Shown here: one piece after another, positions 45,001 to 54,952 of the stretch | Layout of the letters: each line of letters begins with the position of its first letter | How positions within the stretch are numbered: the stretch's first letter is position 1 | Origin: Apostichopus japonicus | Taxonomy: Eukaryota; Echinodermata; Holothuroidea; Aspidochirotida; Stichopodidae | Length of the DNA stretch: 64,000 bases | Direction: 5' to 3' | Assembly (NCBI RefSeq): GCF_037975245.1 | Contig: NC_092568.1 | Location: 9,635,501 to 9,699,500, forward strand | Notes under the pieces: model-generated | Databases searched by the model: none | Told to the model about the DNA's origin: nothing | The model's input: the letters and a program-made list of their open reading frames with translations, nothing else | Program-made: the position numbers and the translations under genes

Positions 45001-48000
45001 TTAGTGCAAGAACGTTGCTAATTACTCAGAGAATGGTCAGCACTTGCCAATCTTGTCTGCGGCGTTTTGCCACTGAATATTCTCGCACAATAAGTTGGCG
45101 AAGAATCACCGAGCCAATTTCTGGTGGAATGTTTGATTCCATTCATTTGTAATTATGTTTGTTTTCTGTATCGGTGATGGATTTTGCAAATGCTGGATCT
45201 GTTATACAACGAAGCATTTCACATGAAGCTCTCCATAAGATGTTATCGGTTTCATTGCCAACACTGTCAACATTCGCCTTGAAAATACTGAAAGGAATTT
45301 ACAAGAGAAAGTAAAATGGTTCCAGCTTCTAGTGGCACTATGACATCACACATTGACAAAACAACAATCCCTAGACATGACTTTTAGACTAACACATCAC
45401 CCTCAATGGGATGAGATTAGCTGTGTATTATTGGGGGGAGTGGTGAGGGGTGGGGTTGGTTGTTCATCTTTAAAATCAATATTAAATGCCAAAAATGATG
45501 GTTTGATTTACTTCACCTTTAAATATAAGATCCAAATCAAGTGACGAGAAACAGACTCATTGTTTATGATTCGTTACTTAACCCATGTCTGTACTTATAA
45601 ATTTACCTAACTAATTATCAGTAATTTTAAAATCAATGACAACACTTTAATGATGGTGTATCTTAGTTCTATCTTTCCAGTAGTAAATGTCCTTGTAATT
45701 TGATAGTGCCAGCATCTACGTCCTCTGTGGGATGGTATTAGTTTTGACCACAATTTATCCTATTTTAACTCACCCCCCCCGCCCCCTCAAGTCATTAATC
45801 GATATATAATTAAGTTGCTTAAGTTCTTCGGCTGCCTCTGTTGTTTAGACTGATGACGTTCCAATCTTGTCTCTATTTTTACAGTCATTCATCGATATAT
45901 AATTAAGTGGTTCCATCTATATACGTCCTCTCTTCGGCTGCATCTGTTGTTTAGACCGATGACGTTCCAATCTTGTCTCTATTTTTACAGTCATAAATCA
46001 ATATGTAATTAGTGGCTTCATCTACTTCCTCTGTGCCATGGCAGTCATCTTCGTAACCATCTTCTTCTTTGATGCTATGACCCGCCAAGCCTTTGCAGCA
46101 CCTTACCTGAACGACGCTGCTTTCGGTAAGTTGTAAACATTGTCTAAAATCAGAAAGCTTTTGCAAAAGGATCTGTATGTTTTATACAAAGTTGTGGTAA
46201 CGTTATCACCCCCTGTTAATTGCTGTAATTGTTTACACTCTGCTGTTTGAATCTCTGTGAAACATGTGTCAGAAAGCTTGAATTTATCTCCATCTAGAAT
46301 GTTTTTGTAAAATTTGGATACAATTTACCGATGTAGTCTGTATGCTTCATTTACATATACGGAGGGTTTGCAAGGCTTCTGATTCGTTAGTAGGAACTGT
46401 TTCCAAGTTATGACTGGGAACCTATAACACTTGTCGTTTACATAGGGTCACTGATAACAATCTTTTTCTAGCCATATGTTTTGTCCTTCTTTAATAAAAT
46501 ATTTTTAACAGCATCTACCCCAAGTGTAATCTTATTTAATATTCAGTCACACTTTTGGTGTCAGGGTATAATAAAGTATTAATTCTATGAGTCAAATCAC
46601 TTGTTCACAAATTTTTAGGCTTAGTTCAGTATTAAGACTGATTTAAGTAGTTCCTCCTTTGGTTCCTTAGTTCATTCATTTAGTCATTCATTCATTCATT
46701 TCATTTAGTCATTCATGTAGTCATTCATTGATTCATTTAGGCATTTAGTCATTAATTCATTTATTCATTCATTCATTCATTCATTCATTCATTCATTTAG
46801 TCATTCATTCATTTAGTTATTCATTCATTTAAGCATTCATTCATTCATTTAGTCTTTCATTCTTTTAGTCATTCATTAATCATTCTTTTAATCATTCATT
46901 CATTTTAATCATTCATTCATTCATTTAGTCATTCATTCATCTAGTCATTAATTCATTCTTTCATTTGTTCTTCATCCCTTTGTTCATTCGTCTCTATGTT
47001 CGTTCTTCCTTAAGATCCTTCATGTATTTCAAAGCTACTTCCAATGTTTCTGGTGTAGTTAGGATTGTATCCTGTTTGCTCTGTTGTTATTGAGGTTTCA
47101 CTCACAGTCTTGTGAATGTTTTTTGTTTCTCTTGAAATAGAAGACAGCAATAATATACAATCTGACAAGCACAAATCAAAACCACCTTTCCTGAAGATAT
47201 TTTCCAAGGTGAGGGAATTGTTTGGTTATAATAACAGTTTTAATTTATTTTTTGATAGAAATTCCATCTCCTATTGATATCGATTCGTTTTCTGTAGTCC
47301 AATACGAGAATGACCTTAAAGATGTTTAAAAATTTGTTTCTACTTACAAAGATCTTTTGACAATTGGGTGGAAATTCTTATATGTTAACATTGCTCTTGG
47401 CTTACCTATCTCCAAACAACAACAGCACCCTTAACTATTTGTGTCAAGAGGGATTTGGTAATAATTTAGAACTTTCTGTTCCTTCCATTCCCCCAACACC
47501 CCCCACCCCCCCCCCACGACTTGTCACTTCTGGTCCAATCGTCAAGTATGTTTGTCCAGGACTTCTCATGTCATCTACCGATAAATGTTGTTGATTCACC
47601 TTATTGAGGATAACAACCTTGTGTGTATTTTTACATAAAATGTTCTCATATAAAATTTGGCAAGGAATTGTAATAACCCTGCTGGCTTTCAGTCATGTGA
47701 TGGTTTCATGTCAGAACAACATCTGATTCACCGAGTCTTCTGTCATGGGGCAAAATTTAAAGAGAACACAAAAATCAGTGGACTCAGATTTTCCCTTTTG
47801 GAGTATGATTTTGAGAAACGAGTCACAGTAACAATGGCAAACATTGGGTGACTCGTCCGTGACTCGTTCCTTTAAAATTTCAGATCTACGTTCCAGCTAT
47901 ATCTGTGTGTCTGATTTTTGCTGTAACGTTGGGGAATTTCCCTAGTGTCATCTCCTTGATTGAATCAACCAGTACTAACCCACAGTGGAGAGGTAAGTTG

Positions 48001-51000
48001 AATATCGAATGTAACGTCGGATTTACTTTACTCAATTTTGAGAGCAGTATCTCGTTCCTTACTTTACATATATGATATTTTGTAAATGTAAAACTTGTTA
48101 TTAAAAGATGAACCTACTATGCTTTACTCCAGGAATGAGATATTAATGGTAAGTCTATGAATGTGATCATGGAAGCTGTTACTTCCTTATTATGATATTG
48201 TTGTTGATTTATAGTTTGATATGGGACTGATTGAGAATGTTTGCTTACCAAAGTCATTGTTGACTTTATTTGGAATTGAATCACTATGCCCACTTTGTTT
48301 GCAGGAATATAGCTTTTCCTCAGTGGTTAAATGATTTTGTACCTTACCAAAAATACACAAAAAAAAATGTAGGTTTCTTGCAGCTGAGTTGCCATGGAAA
48401 CCATTACTAACTCTGCTGTTGCCTGATGCAGTCTTAAAATTTCAACAAATTTATGCAATATTTTTTTTTATAGTAATATATATTTTTTAAATATTATATT
48501 ATTTAAACTATATTATATATGTTATCTCCATAATACAAAATGATACAAGGATGTGGTCCTGACCTGAAGACGGAAACCTGCCAGCGATTCTGTCGAAAAA
48601 AAAAAAATCTTTTGGGCATGGAACATTCTTTTAAAAATGTAAAAATAGCTGTGGCTGTAAATGATGTAATGACATATCAGTCACTTAGTTGGCAGGACAT
48701 ATCTAGAAGAACTGAAGTCACCTACTGCTAATTAAGTCTCTAATTAAGTCTCTTATTACTTCATTCGTTGGGTTAGTTATCCAGTAAAATCAAATTTATT
48801 CACACTTTTTTTTTTTCTTATCTTATCTTGCATTTTACATTTCCAACATGGTCAAACATTCTTCTTTTTGTATTAATAAAAGTCAGTGAAATATTCTAAT
48901 GGTATATTTTTTTCTTCAATTAATAGATATCTTTATTTCTGTCACATTATAATTGGATCTCTTTTTCTCTTTCAATTTTCTAGACACCTTCTTCACTCCA
49001 GTTGTTTGTTTCCTTTTTTTCAATTTCTGGGATTTTCTCGGCCGAACGTCATCCTTCCTTCAAATAGTAAGTACTCTGGTGATCTCTTCCTTTTATTACC
49101 TCAAATTAATTAATTTCCGAATTAAGCAAAATATCTGGTAAATCTGGTGAAGTATTTGCTTTCATACAACACACATTATTGTGTACCGTGCAGATTGACA
49201 AGAAGGAGCATTGCTTATAGTGTGGTGCAAGTCGAGAGGTCTCTGTAAATCTGCTGCAGTGCTCATGACATTTAGCAGTAAATAAATAGTTTGTAGTAAT
49301 AATAATTTTTTTTAACACTGTAATAATGAAAGAAAACCAATAAAACATTTTGGTGGTGCCCCGGATTCAGCCTAAACAATAACAGATTTTGGAAATTAAC
49401 ATAATCCAACAGTTTATTTAGGGTAAAGAGTGATGGGTGTGGTGGGGGAGCAGGGTGGGGGGGGGGCTTATTAAGCTTTTAAAATGTCGAAAATCCGGCG
49501 GAGAATTTGGTCACATCCCTAAAAAAAATTGATGTGCATGTGGCTGGATAATGTCGTATTTATATATCTACATCCTTGTGCGTATGAAGGAACATTAGAC
49601 ATTCTCCATTACAAGATATAAACATTGTAAAGAAAATATCTTAAGAGTTGAAACACATACTTCAACTATGATGTCATTGTTAGACTTGATCAAGTCTTCA
49701 GTGTTGTGTGTGAAGGAGCATTAAATCTGTCATATCTCCCGAATGGAACCAGATTTTTCTTAGCTGTTTTGGGGAATTTGTTCATGACAGTTTTCAAATA
49801 GATGAATGATGATGGTGTCTCGGTAAACGACTAAACTCTCGACCCTATGTCCGTTTTTCCCTCATAGCCGTCTGAGAAGCATATGGGAATCCTAGCTGTG
49901 TTAGCAATCTCGAGGCTCGCCTTCTATCCCCTTTTTGCGTTTTGTAACATCATTCCAAGAGATAATACAGATGTCTACTTTAAACACGACGCTTTTCCAA
50001 TGGTCTTTGTCAGTTTACTTGGCTGTTCCAATGGTTATCTAGGAAGCCTTTGTGTCATGTACGGACCCAAGTGAGTATTAACTTTTGGTCTCTTTTAGTC
50101 AGTTCCCAAATTTGCATTTTTGCAGGCCTGTGAGGAAAGGTAATACTAATACTAATAAATGTCTCGGTGACGAAAAATGCCAAATGATGATAATCAAATG
50201 GATACTATTTTAATCTTTGCTTTATGATTAAAATTTGGGAATTGGCTTAACTTTGATTAAGCGTAAAGTTACTTTGGTATTAACCATTGGTTGGTTTCGT
50301 AAATTTGACAACTCAATACAAAAGCTGTACTTGGTGTCGCATCATGATCTTTGCTCCCATACTCAAGTTTTAAAGTTAAAGGTAACGGTAAAGTAAACTA
50401 TCAGAACCTACACAAAAGGCTGCGCCAGTGAGCTCTTTGCATTGGGTTGCTTGAAGCTCTTCAAACTCTTATGCTAAACGTTTACCAAACTAAAATTCAA
50501 AGGAACACTGCAAGTGATGAGATTTGATACACCGTCTTAGGTTGTATCTCTAATTTTAAGTTAATTAATAGAGAAACACAGAGGATGAATACTGTGTGTC
50601 ACTGTGAGAGGGACTGATGCTTCCATCCTTAGCAGGATCTTGCTGAGAGGCAAAACTGAAAGGAAAACGGAAAGGATAGATGAAGGCTGGACAGACTGAC
50701 AGATGGACAGACAACTAAATTTATAATAATACTAGTAATCAGCAGTTATATTTACGACGCTTAAGCGACCACAAATGTGGGAGAAACCCGCAAGGGCTTT
50801 TGGATTACAACTTACACGTCGGGTGGCTTCCAATTCAACCACTTTAACTCAAATTTGGAATCTTTTCAATTGAGAAAGTCATTTCAGAAATTTGATGCAA
50901 TGAACACAATGAATAGAGTAAAAAAAGTGGCTGAACTGATCTAACCAGCTCTCTTGGCTTAAACTCAGCTAATTTTGAATGAGGAGAAGCCAGCATGATG

Positions 51001-51254
51001 TAGGTTTTCAAAAATAAGAGCATAATATTTCATTCACTTTCTTGAGTAAATGTTTGGTTATAAAGCAAAATTTGGTTTTTAATTGCAACCTAGAGAAATC
51101 CTTTTTTTTTTTTTTATGTTTTCACTATTTCTTTGGTTTCAGATTGGTAGAACCAGAACATCAGGAAACAGCAGGAGCCATAATGTCATTCTTCTTGGTG
51201 CTTGGATTAGCCATTGGATCTGTGTCAGCTCTCATTGTTATTAACATTATCTAG
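38920..51254 (+). CDS. SLC29A: Equilibrative nucleoside transporter (SLC29/ENT family, ENT3-like), 12 coding exons
   Basis: Facilitative membrane carrier for nucleosides and nucleobases. Exons: 38920-39026, 41113-41200, 42002-42150, 42836-42930, 43969-44019, 44695-44829, 45991-46125, 47141-47208, 47884-47992, 48984-49066, 49868-50070, 51143-51254. All junctions are GT-AG and phases agree, giving 1335 nt and 444 residues, normal for ENTs (about 450). PWN at 56-58 ends TM1; sequons N74-D-T and N81-I-T sit in the first extracellular loop; GLAG..GQG lies in 175-193; a charged hydrophilic loop (about 254-276) matches the central cytosolic loop; the family signature FNxxDxxGR is at 325-333; the C-terminus is hydrophobic. 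FITAKPYFDFKL resembles ENT3, and ELATLL (19-24) is an acidic dileucine motif of the type that targets lysosomes, as in ENT3. The start at 38920 is the first Met of the frame, but the frame is open up to the acceptor at 38809, so a longer N-terminus from an upstream exon is possible. Subtype is inferred. Confidence 0.93.
39334..39365 (+). repeat. Palindrome-centred short repeat, copy 1 (ENT intron 1)
   Basis: Contains the 16-bp perfect palindrome AGACTTGATCAAGTCT, then TAAACATGACGTCATCGAG. Further copies are at 43189-43243, 43368-43423 and 49682-49697. Confidence 0.7.
40168..40913 (-). mobile_element. 8-bp-TSD MITE in ENT intron 1, TSD GGGGGAGG
   Basis: A 746-bp element between perfect GGGGGAGG duplications (40160-40167, 40914-40921). 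Left end CATGGGCGTCAACAGGT; right end reverse-complemented CATGGGCGTCAGCAGGT (16 of 17). The hairpin module lies 35-80 bp inside the right end in reverse orientation (GGTGGCGCTCCGCTTAGATA). A smaller inverted pair, GTCCCCCCCACTTTcaaaAGTGGAGGGGA-like, sits at the left. Non-coding; it lies wholly in an intron and leaves the exons untouched. Confidence 0.9.
43189..43423. repeat. Inverted pair of the palindrome-centred repeat (ENT intron 4)
   Basis: 43189-43243 and 43368-43423 are inverted copies (about 50 of 56 positions match) beginning CTTGATCAAGTCTAAAATG and ending TCTTTATCAT. The space between also contains a small hairpin (ACAACCTT..AAGGTTGT, 43331-43351). The whole could fold as a branched cruciform. 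Confidence 0.8.
44272..44329. repeat. Perfect 22-bp stem hairpin with poly-T loop (ENT intron 5)
   Basis: The arm starting TTTCATTTGGAAGTAACACA (44272-44293) pairs exactly with 44308-44329 across a 14-nt T run. It could be a tiny foldback element or the result of palindromic mis-replication. Confidence 0.95.
45681..45770 (+). pseudogene. Degenerate duplicate of ENT exon 7 (pseudo-exon)
   Basis: Lies in intron 6, about 220 bp before the end of that intron. An acceptor-like TCTATCTTTCCAG ends at 45680. The sequence then aligns with exon 7: GTAAATGTCCTTGTAATT, a 4-nt TGAT insertion, then AGTGCCAGCATCTACGTCCT and on. Translated in two frames it gives IVNVLVI and SASIYVLCGMVLVLTTIYP, against INQYVI and SGFIYFLCAMAVIFVTIFF in exon 7. 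The insertion creates a stop (TGA at 45701), no donor is visible after the poly-C at 45773, and divergence is high, so it is an old, dead duplicate. It may once have been an alternative exon encoding a variant transmembrane segment; that is inference. Confidence 0.7.
45791..45990 (+). repeat. Tandem copies of the exon 7 splice-acceptor region
   Basis: Starts at 45792 (TCATTAATCGATATATAATT), 45885 (TCATTCATCGATATATAATT) and the real exon at 45991 (TCATAAATCAATATGTAATT). Each of the first two continues through CTTCGGCTGC.TCTGTTGTTTAGAC.GATGACG to TCTTGTCTCTATTTTTACAG. The spacings are 93 and 106 bp. Copy 2 carries an apparently intact acceptor (AG at 45883-45884) and stays open in the exon 6 phase for some distance, so it could act as a decoy or alternative acceptor. 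Confidence 0.85.
46672..46975 (+). repeat. Imperfect (ATTC)n array (ENT intron 7)
   Basis: About 300 bp of CATTCATT units interspersed with ATTTAGTC variants. Confidence 0.92.
49682..49697 (+). repeat. Palindrome AGACTTGATCAAGTCT (ENT intron 10)
   Basis: A perfect 16-bp palindrome. The flanking ATGATGTCATTGTT matches the other copies in reverse, showing it belongs to the same small repeat. Confidence 0.75.
50617..50650 (-). repeat. Degenerate hammerhead-like repeat (ENT intron 11)
   Basis: On the - strand CTCAGCAAGATCCTGCTAAG..GATGGAAGC resembles the motif at 58538-58568, but both conserved boxes are mutated. A decayed copy of the same dispersed repeat. Confidence 0.45.
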
Positions 51255-54200
51255 CCTACCAATGGAATTGCTGTAGCACCATGAACCTAGCCTTCACACC
51301 AGTAATATCCATAAAAACATTTATACCAAGAGAGCTATATATATATGTGTGTGTGTGCATGTTCAAACTATGTAGAAATTTGCATGAAGAACAGAAAGAT
51401 TTGAGTTTTTAATATCACTGCTGAATTTAATTAATTTCATTTAATCAAATTGGAAAAGAAGGAAATGTCATTTTTAAAATCAGTCAGTTTCCCATTGCTG
51501 ATAAAGTTACTTGTTTATTGATATTTAGGCTTTCATTTCCGCCTGTATTTCACCAGGCCGATCTTCGATTGCAGAGAAGTATGCATATATACCTACATAT
51601 GTAGTCTCTATTGACACAGAGTACCAGCTGTTTAATATACAGGTATTCATACTCTTTTATTAGGAGGCTATTACAAACCGTTTTAACTGAATTGCCAATC
51701 ATTATTTCGTTTTATTAAATCATTCTTGAATGCCGGTAATCATTAATGTGCAGGCTACGACTACTGCTGGTAGGCTCTGCTGTGCAGGCTTTTTAGTTTA
51801 TATTTGGGTTGCAGAGGACTAAATATTATACAATTCAATTGAATTTTTGCACTACTGGAGGTCCGTTGTGTGCAATCTTTATATCACAAAAGTTAGTCAC
51901 TATCTTCTAGCATGGTCAGGCTCGTGGATTAAGATTATGCCGGACCATGGGTCATAAATTGTTTGGGGGGGGGGCTCCTTTTCCCCTATGACTGATGACA
52001 TTTCCATCAAAGTAACCTTTCTCTGGATTTCATTTTTGCAAAGACATCAATGATGTCCTGAAAGTCGATGTCTTATGTCAAATCCAATTCAGCATGAGCA
52101 TCTGTATGCGAGGTTATTTATCCAGCGTTGTCGGTTCCCCCCCCCCTCCCCAAAGTGCTGTTATGTTGTATTTCTAGTACCTCTGTTAATAATTGTGACG
52201 TAACAGGAAGTAGCCAGAGTTAAAAATGTGCGCCCTGGCGTGGGTGGTCGGGAATGAATGATCCATTGATACATACACTCGACACGTGTGAATCTATCTG
52301 CCCGTTGCTTGAAGCCCATGTCAATTTGCAGGAAATTTACCTATGTGCGGGGCTGTGGCTTAATATTGCCCATGCAATAACCCTACACTGAGATTATTAG
52401 AAGGTATCTGGGCGACCGGTAGTGACTAGAACCTGCAGGCTATGACAAGCTATTTGGAATGTTTTTTGTAAGTTTTTTCATGTCTAGGCTATTACAAACT
52501 ATTGTTGCTGTTGGTAGTCAACCTTATGTAGGCTATTATAAGTTGGTAACTACAAAAGTGCAGACTATATTAAAGCTGTATGGGATGTTTGTAGTTACGA
52601 CAACAGTGTAGACTATGATAAGCTATTGAGGTATTAAAGTGGGTGTTTAGGGGCATTATCTTACACTGAAATGTATTATAGATGATTTTATTGTATTACA
52701 TGGCTTGAATAACTATCAATTGTTTTTTATCAACTGCCTACTCTAGAATTCTCTGCAAATATTCGCCATGAGTGAGGGCAAATGTGAAATAGAAATACAC
52801 ATTCAAATTTTTTAATAGTAGATAAAACTTATTGACCTAGCATATTTATGACACATACTTCTGGGCTGCAGTTTTTCTTGTCAACCAAGTAGCCTCATCA
52901 GCAGGTAATGACAGAATGTTAGACGAGAAAGATTTAACAACAGTGTTTATTTCAGTTTTATGGGACAAAGCACTTCTTAAATATGTTCATGAATTTGGAA
53001 GTGCAACAAGATTGTTTAATGTAACTAGCAGTGTAAACCAGGGCTCGGAACCAGTGCTGCTGGGCACCTGTGCCTGAGAAAGGGCTGTATACAGTGTCTA
53101 GGAAGGGCAGCCGTGGATTGGTTACGGTAAATTGTTTATTCTATTCAATATAGGGTTAGTTAGCTTCATAAGTCCAGTTTTGTATCCAAAGAATTATTAG
53201 AAATAGGCCACAAATTTTTAGTTTTATAATTGTCTGTCTGTTGTCTGTGATAAAAATTTTAAAGAGTCTTTGAAAATGTTATCAACTTGTTGGTGAAACA
53301 TTCCTAGGTGTTACCGTAACAATGAAATGGAACAATGAAAAAGAAGAGATTTTTGGATGTGGATTATAGTGGTTAGGGAAAGAAGAATGAGGTTGGAGGA
53401 GAGATGCATTTTGAATATGGGTATTTAGTAGAAATTCTAGAAGGTAGGCTGAGCTGAGAGGCTTTTGGTGAACAATGGGTGGTAGGGAACAGATGGGGGA
53501 CAGGGCGTCAAAGTTTTAGTTATACTATCATTGAACGTAAGCTGTCATTCACTCAGAAGACTATGCCTGATCTCATAATGAGATATCTCATTTGATGAGT
53601 CTTACATCTAATTGGAGAAACATTCACCAATTTTGTGACAAAAAAAATTAAATTTTGATGAGGTGAAATTTGTGGTGTAGCAAGATTCAACTCAGGGTGT
53701 CACAGAGGAAAGACAGGGTATAGTATGGTTCTTTGGTGGCAAGGGTTTGCAAAACTTACCAAGAAGGGACCATTTTATTGACTCTAGTGAGGATCGATTC
53801 AATCTTCTAGATATATGCCCCCATCTATACATGAATTCTTGATTCACAATCTCAGTCGTTGGATTCTGCTAGCATTCAGTGATGGATTGTATTATTTTGG
53901 TTATTTTCTCATTTTTAAGGTCTTCAATGTTTTCTGTATATATTTTGTATAGTCATTAGTGGTTTTAGTGTAGTCGGAGGTCTGTTGGTTTCTTAATTGG
54001 TCTTTTCCTTTCTTCTTCTTTGAATTATTGTTGTTGAGTGGAGGCAGGGAGAGAGAAGGTACAGGGATGGATAAGGATAGAACCATTGGTATGTGACTGT
54101 GTTATTAGTGGTCTCTACCTTTGTATAAAAGGAGCATTGTTAATACATTTTTGAGGTTTTGAATTAGATGGGGTTGTTCCAGTTTGGATATGACCGAGTC

Positions 54201-54568
54201 TGTCTACTGCGTTGTTGTATTGATTTGCCAGGTGATTTGGTAGTTGCTCATAACGGTATGTTGAGTTACACCTCTACACATGAGCATACCATACAAGAGT
54301 TGGTGGTGTCAACCAACCCTCTTCTCCACCTTTTAAGTTACCAATTATAATTTTTTTTTTTTTTTTTTTTGCAAGGTGGTGTAAATATTTATGCACTCAG
54401 GAATATGTTAAACATTATATTTCAGAGTAAGTTCTCTTGTTACCAAAGCCATTTTTTTTTTTATCTCATTATTTTTTATCTCCTCTGCCTATGCTTGTGA
54501 TGAAGTATTATTGATGTTTGTTATTTCTTGCAATGTGAGGGGAAGGGAGAAGGATAAGATACAAGTGT
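51255..54568. other. ENT 3' UTR and downstream spacer
   Basis: The ENT transcript continues past the TAG at 51252-51254. An ATTAAA occurs near 51714, but no unambiguous polyadenylation site is seen. A short (TG)n lies near 51347-51357. No further gene is supported. Confidence 0.45.
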
Positions 54569-54576
54569 GTTTTGAC

Positions 54577-54944
54577 CAAGGGCGTAGGAACCGGGGGGGG
54601 GCTGGGGGGCGCCAGCCCCCCCAGTGAAAAATGTGGAGGGGCGGAAGTATCATTCCGCCCCCCCGCTTCGCAAGTCAGAAAACCCCTTTTTCATTTCCAA
54701 ATGAGAAAAAAAATCTCATTTGGAGCACCAAATTGCATCTAAGGCCTGGTGAAAATACAAAATTAAGTTTACAAAATGGAGTGGGTGTTGAAGTGTGCTA
54801 TATTGCACCAAATTGCATCTGAGGCTATCTGGAAATGCAAAAAAATCCAAAGGGGAGGGGGACACCCCCTCCCCTTAGACCCCTCCCCCCAGGTCGGTCA
54901 TCAGTCTTCAGCCCCCCACTCAAAAGTACCTTCCTACGCCACTG
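54577..54944 (+). mobile_element. MITE family A, complete, TSD GTTTTGAC
   Basis: A 368-bp element between perfect GTTTTGAC duplications (54569-54576, 54945-54952). The left end CAAGGGCGTAGGAA and the right end reverse-complemented CAGTGGCGTAGGAA match apart from two positions. Very similar to 22024-22397, so the family was active fairly recently. Non-coding. Confidence 0.93.
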
Positions 54945-54952
54945 GTTTTGAC

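Noticed and set aside
45884-45990. Treating the second tandem acceptor copy as the real ENT exon 7 start
   Set aside because: The peptide from 45991 (INQYVISGFIYFLCAM) continues the ENT pattern directly, whereas the extra segment would add about 35 residues not seen in the family.
46672-46975. CRISPR-like regular repeat array
   Set aside because: Units are 4-bp ATTC slippage repeats in a eukaryotic intron, without spacers.
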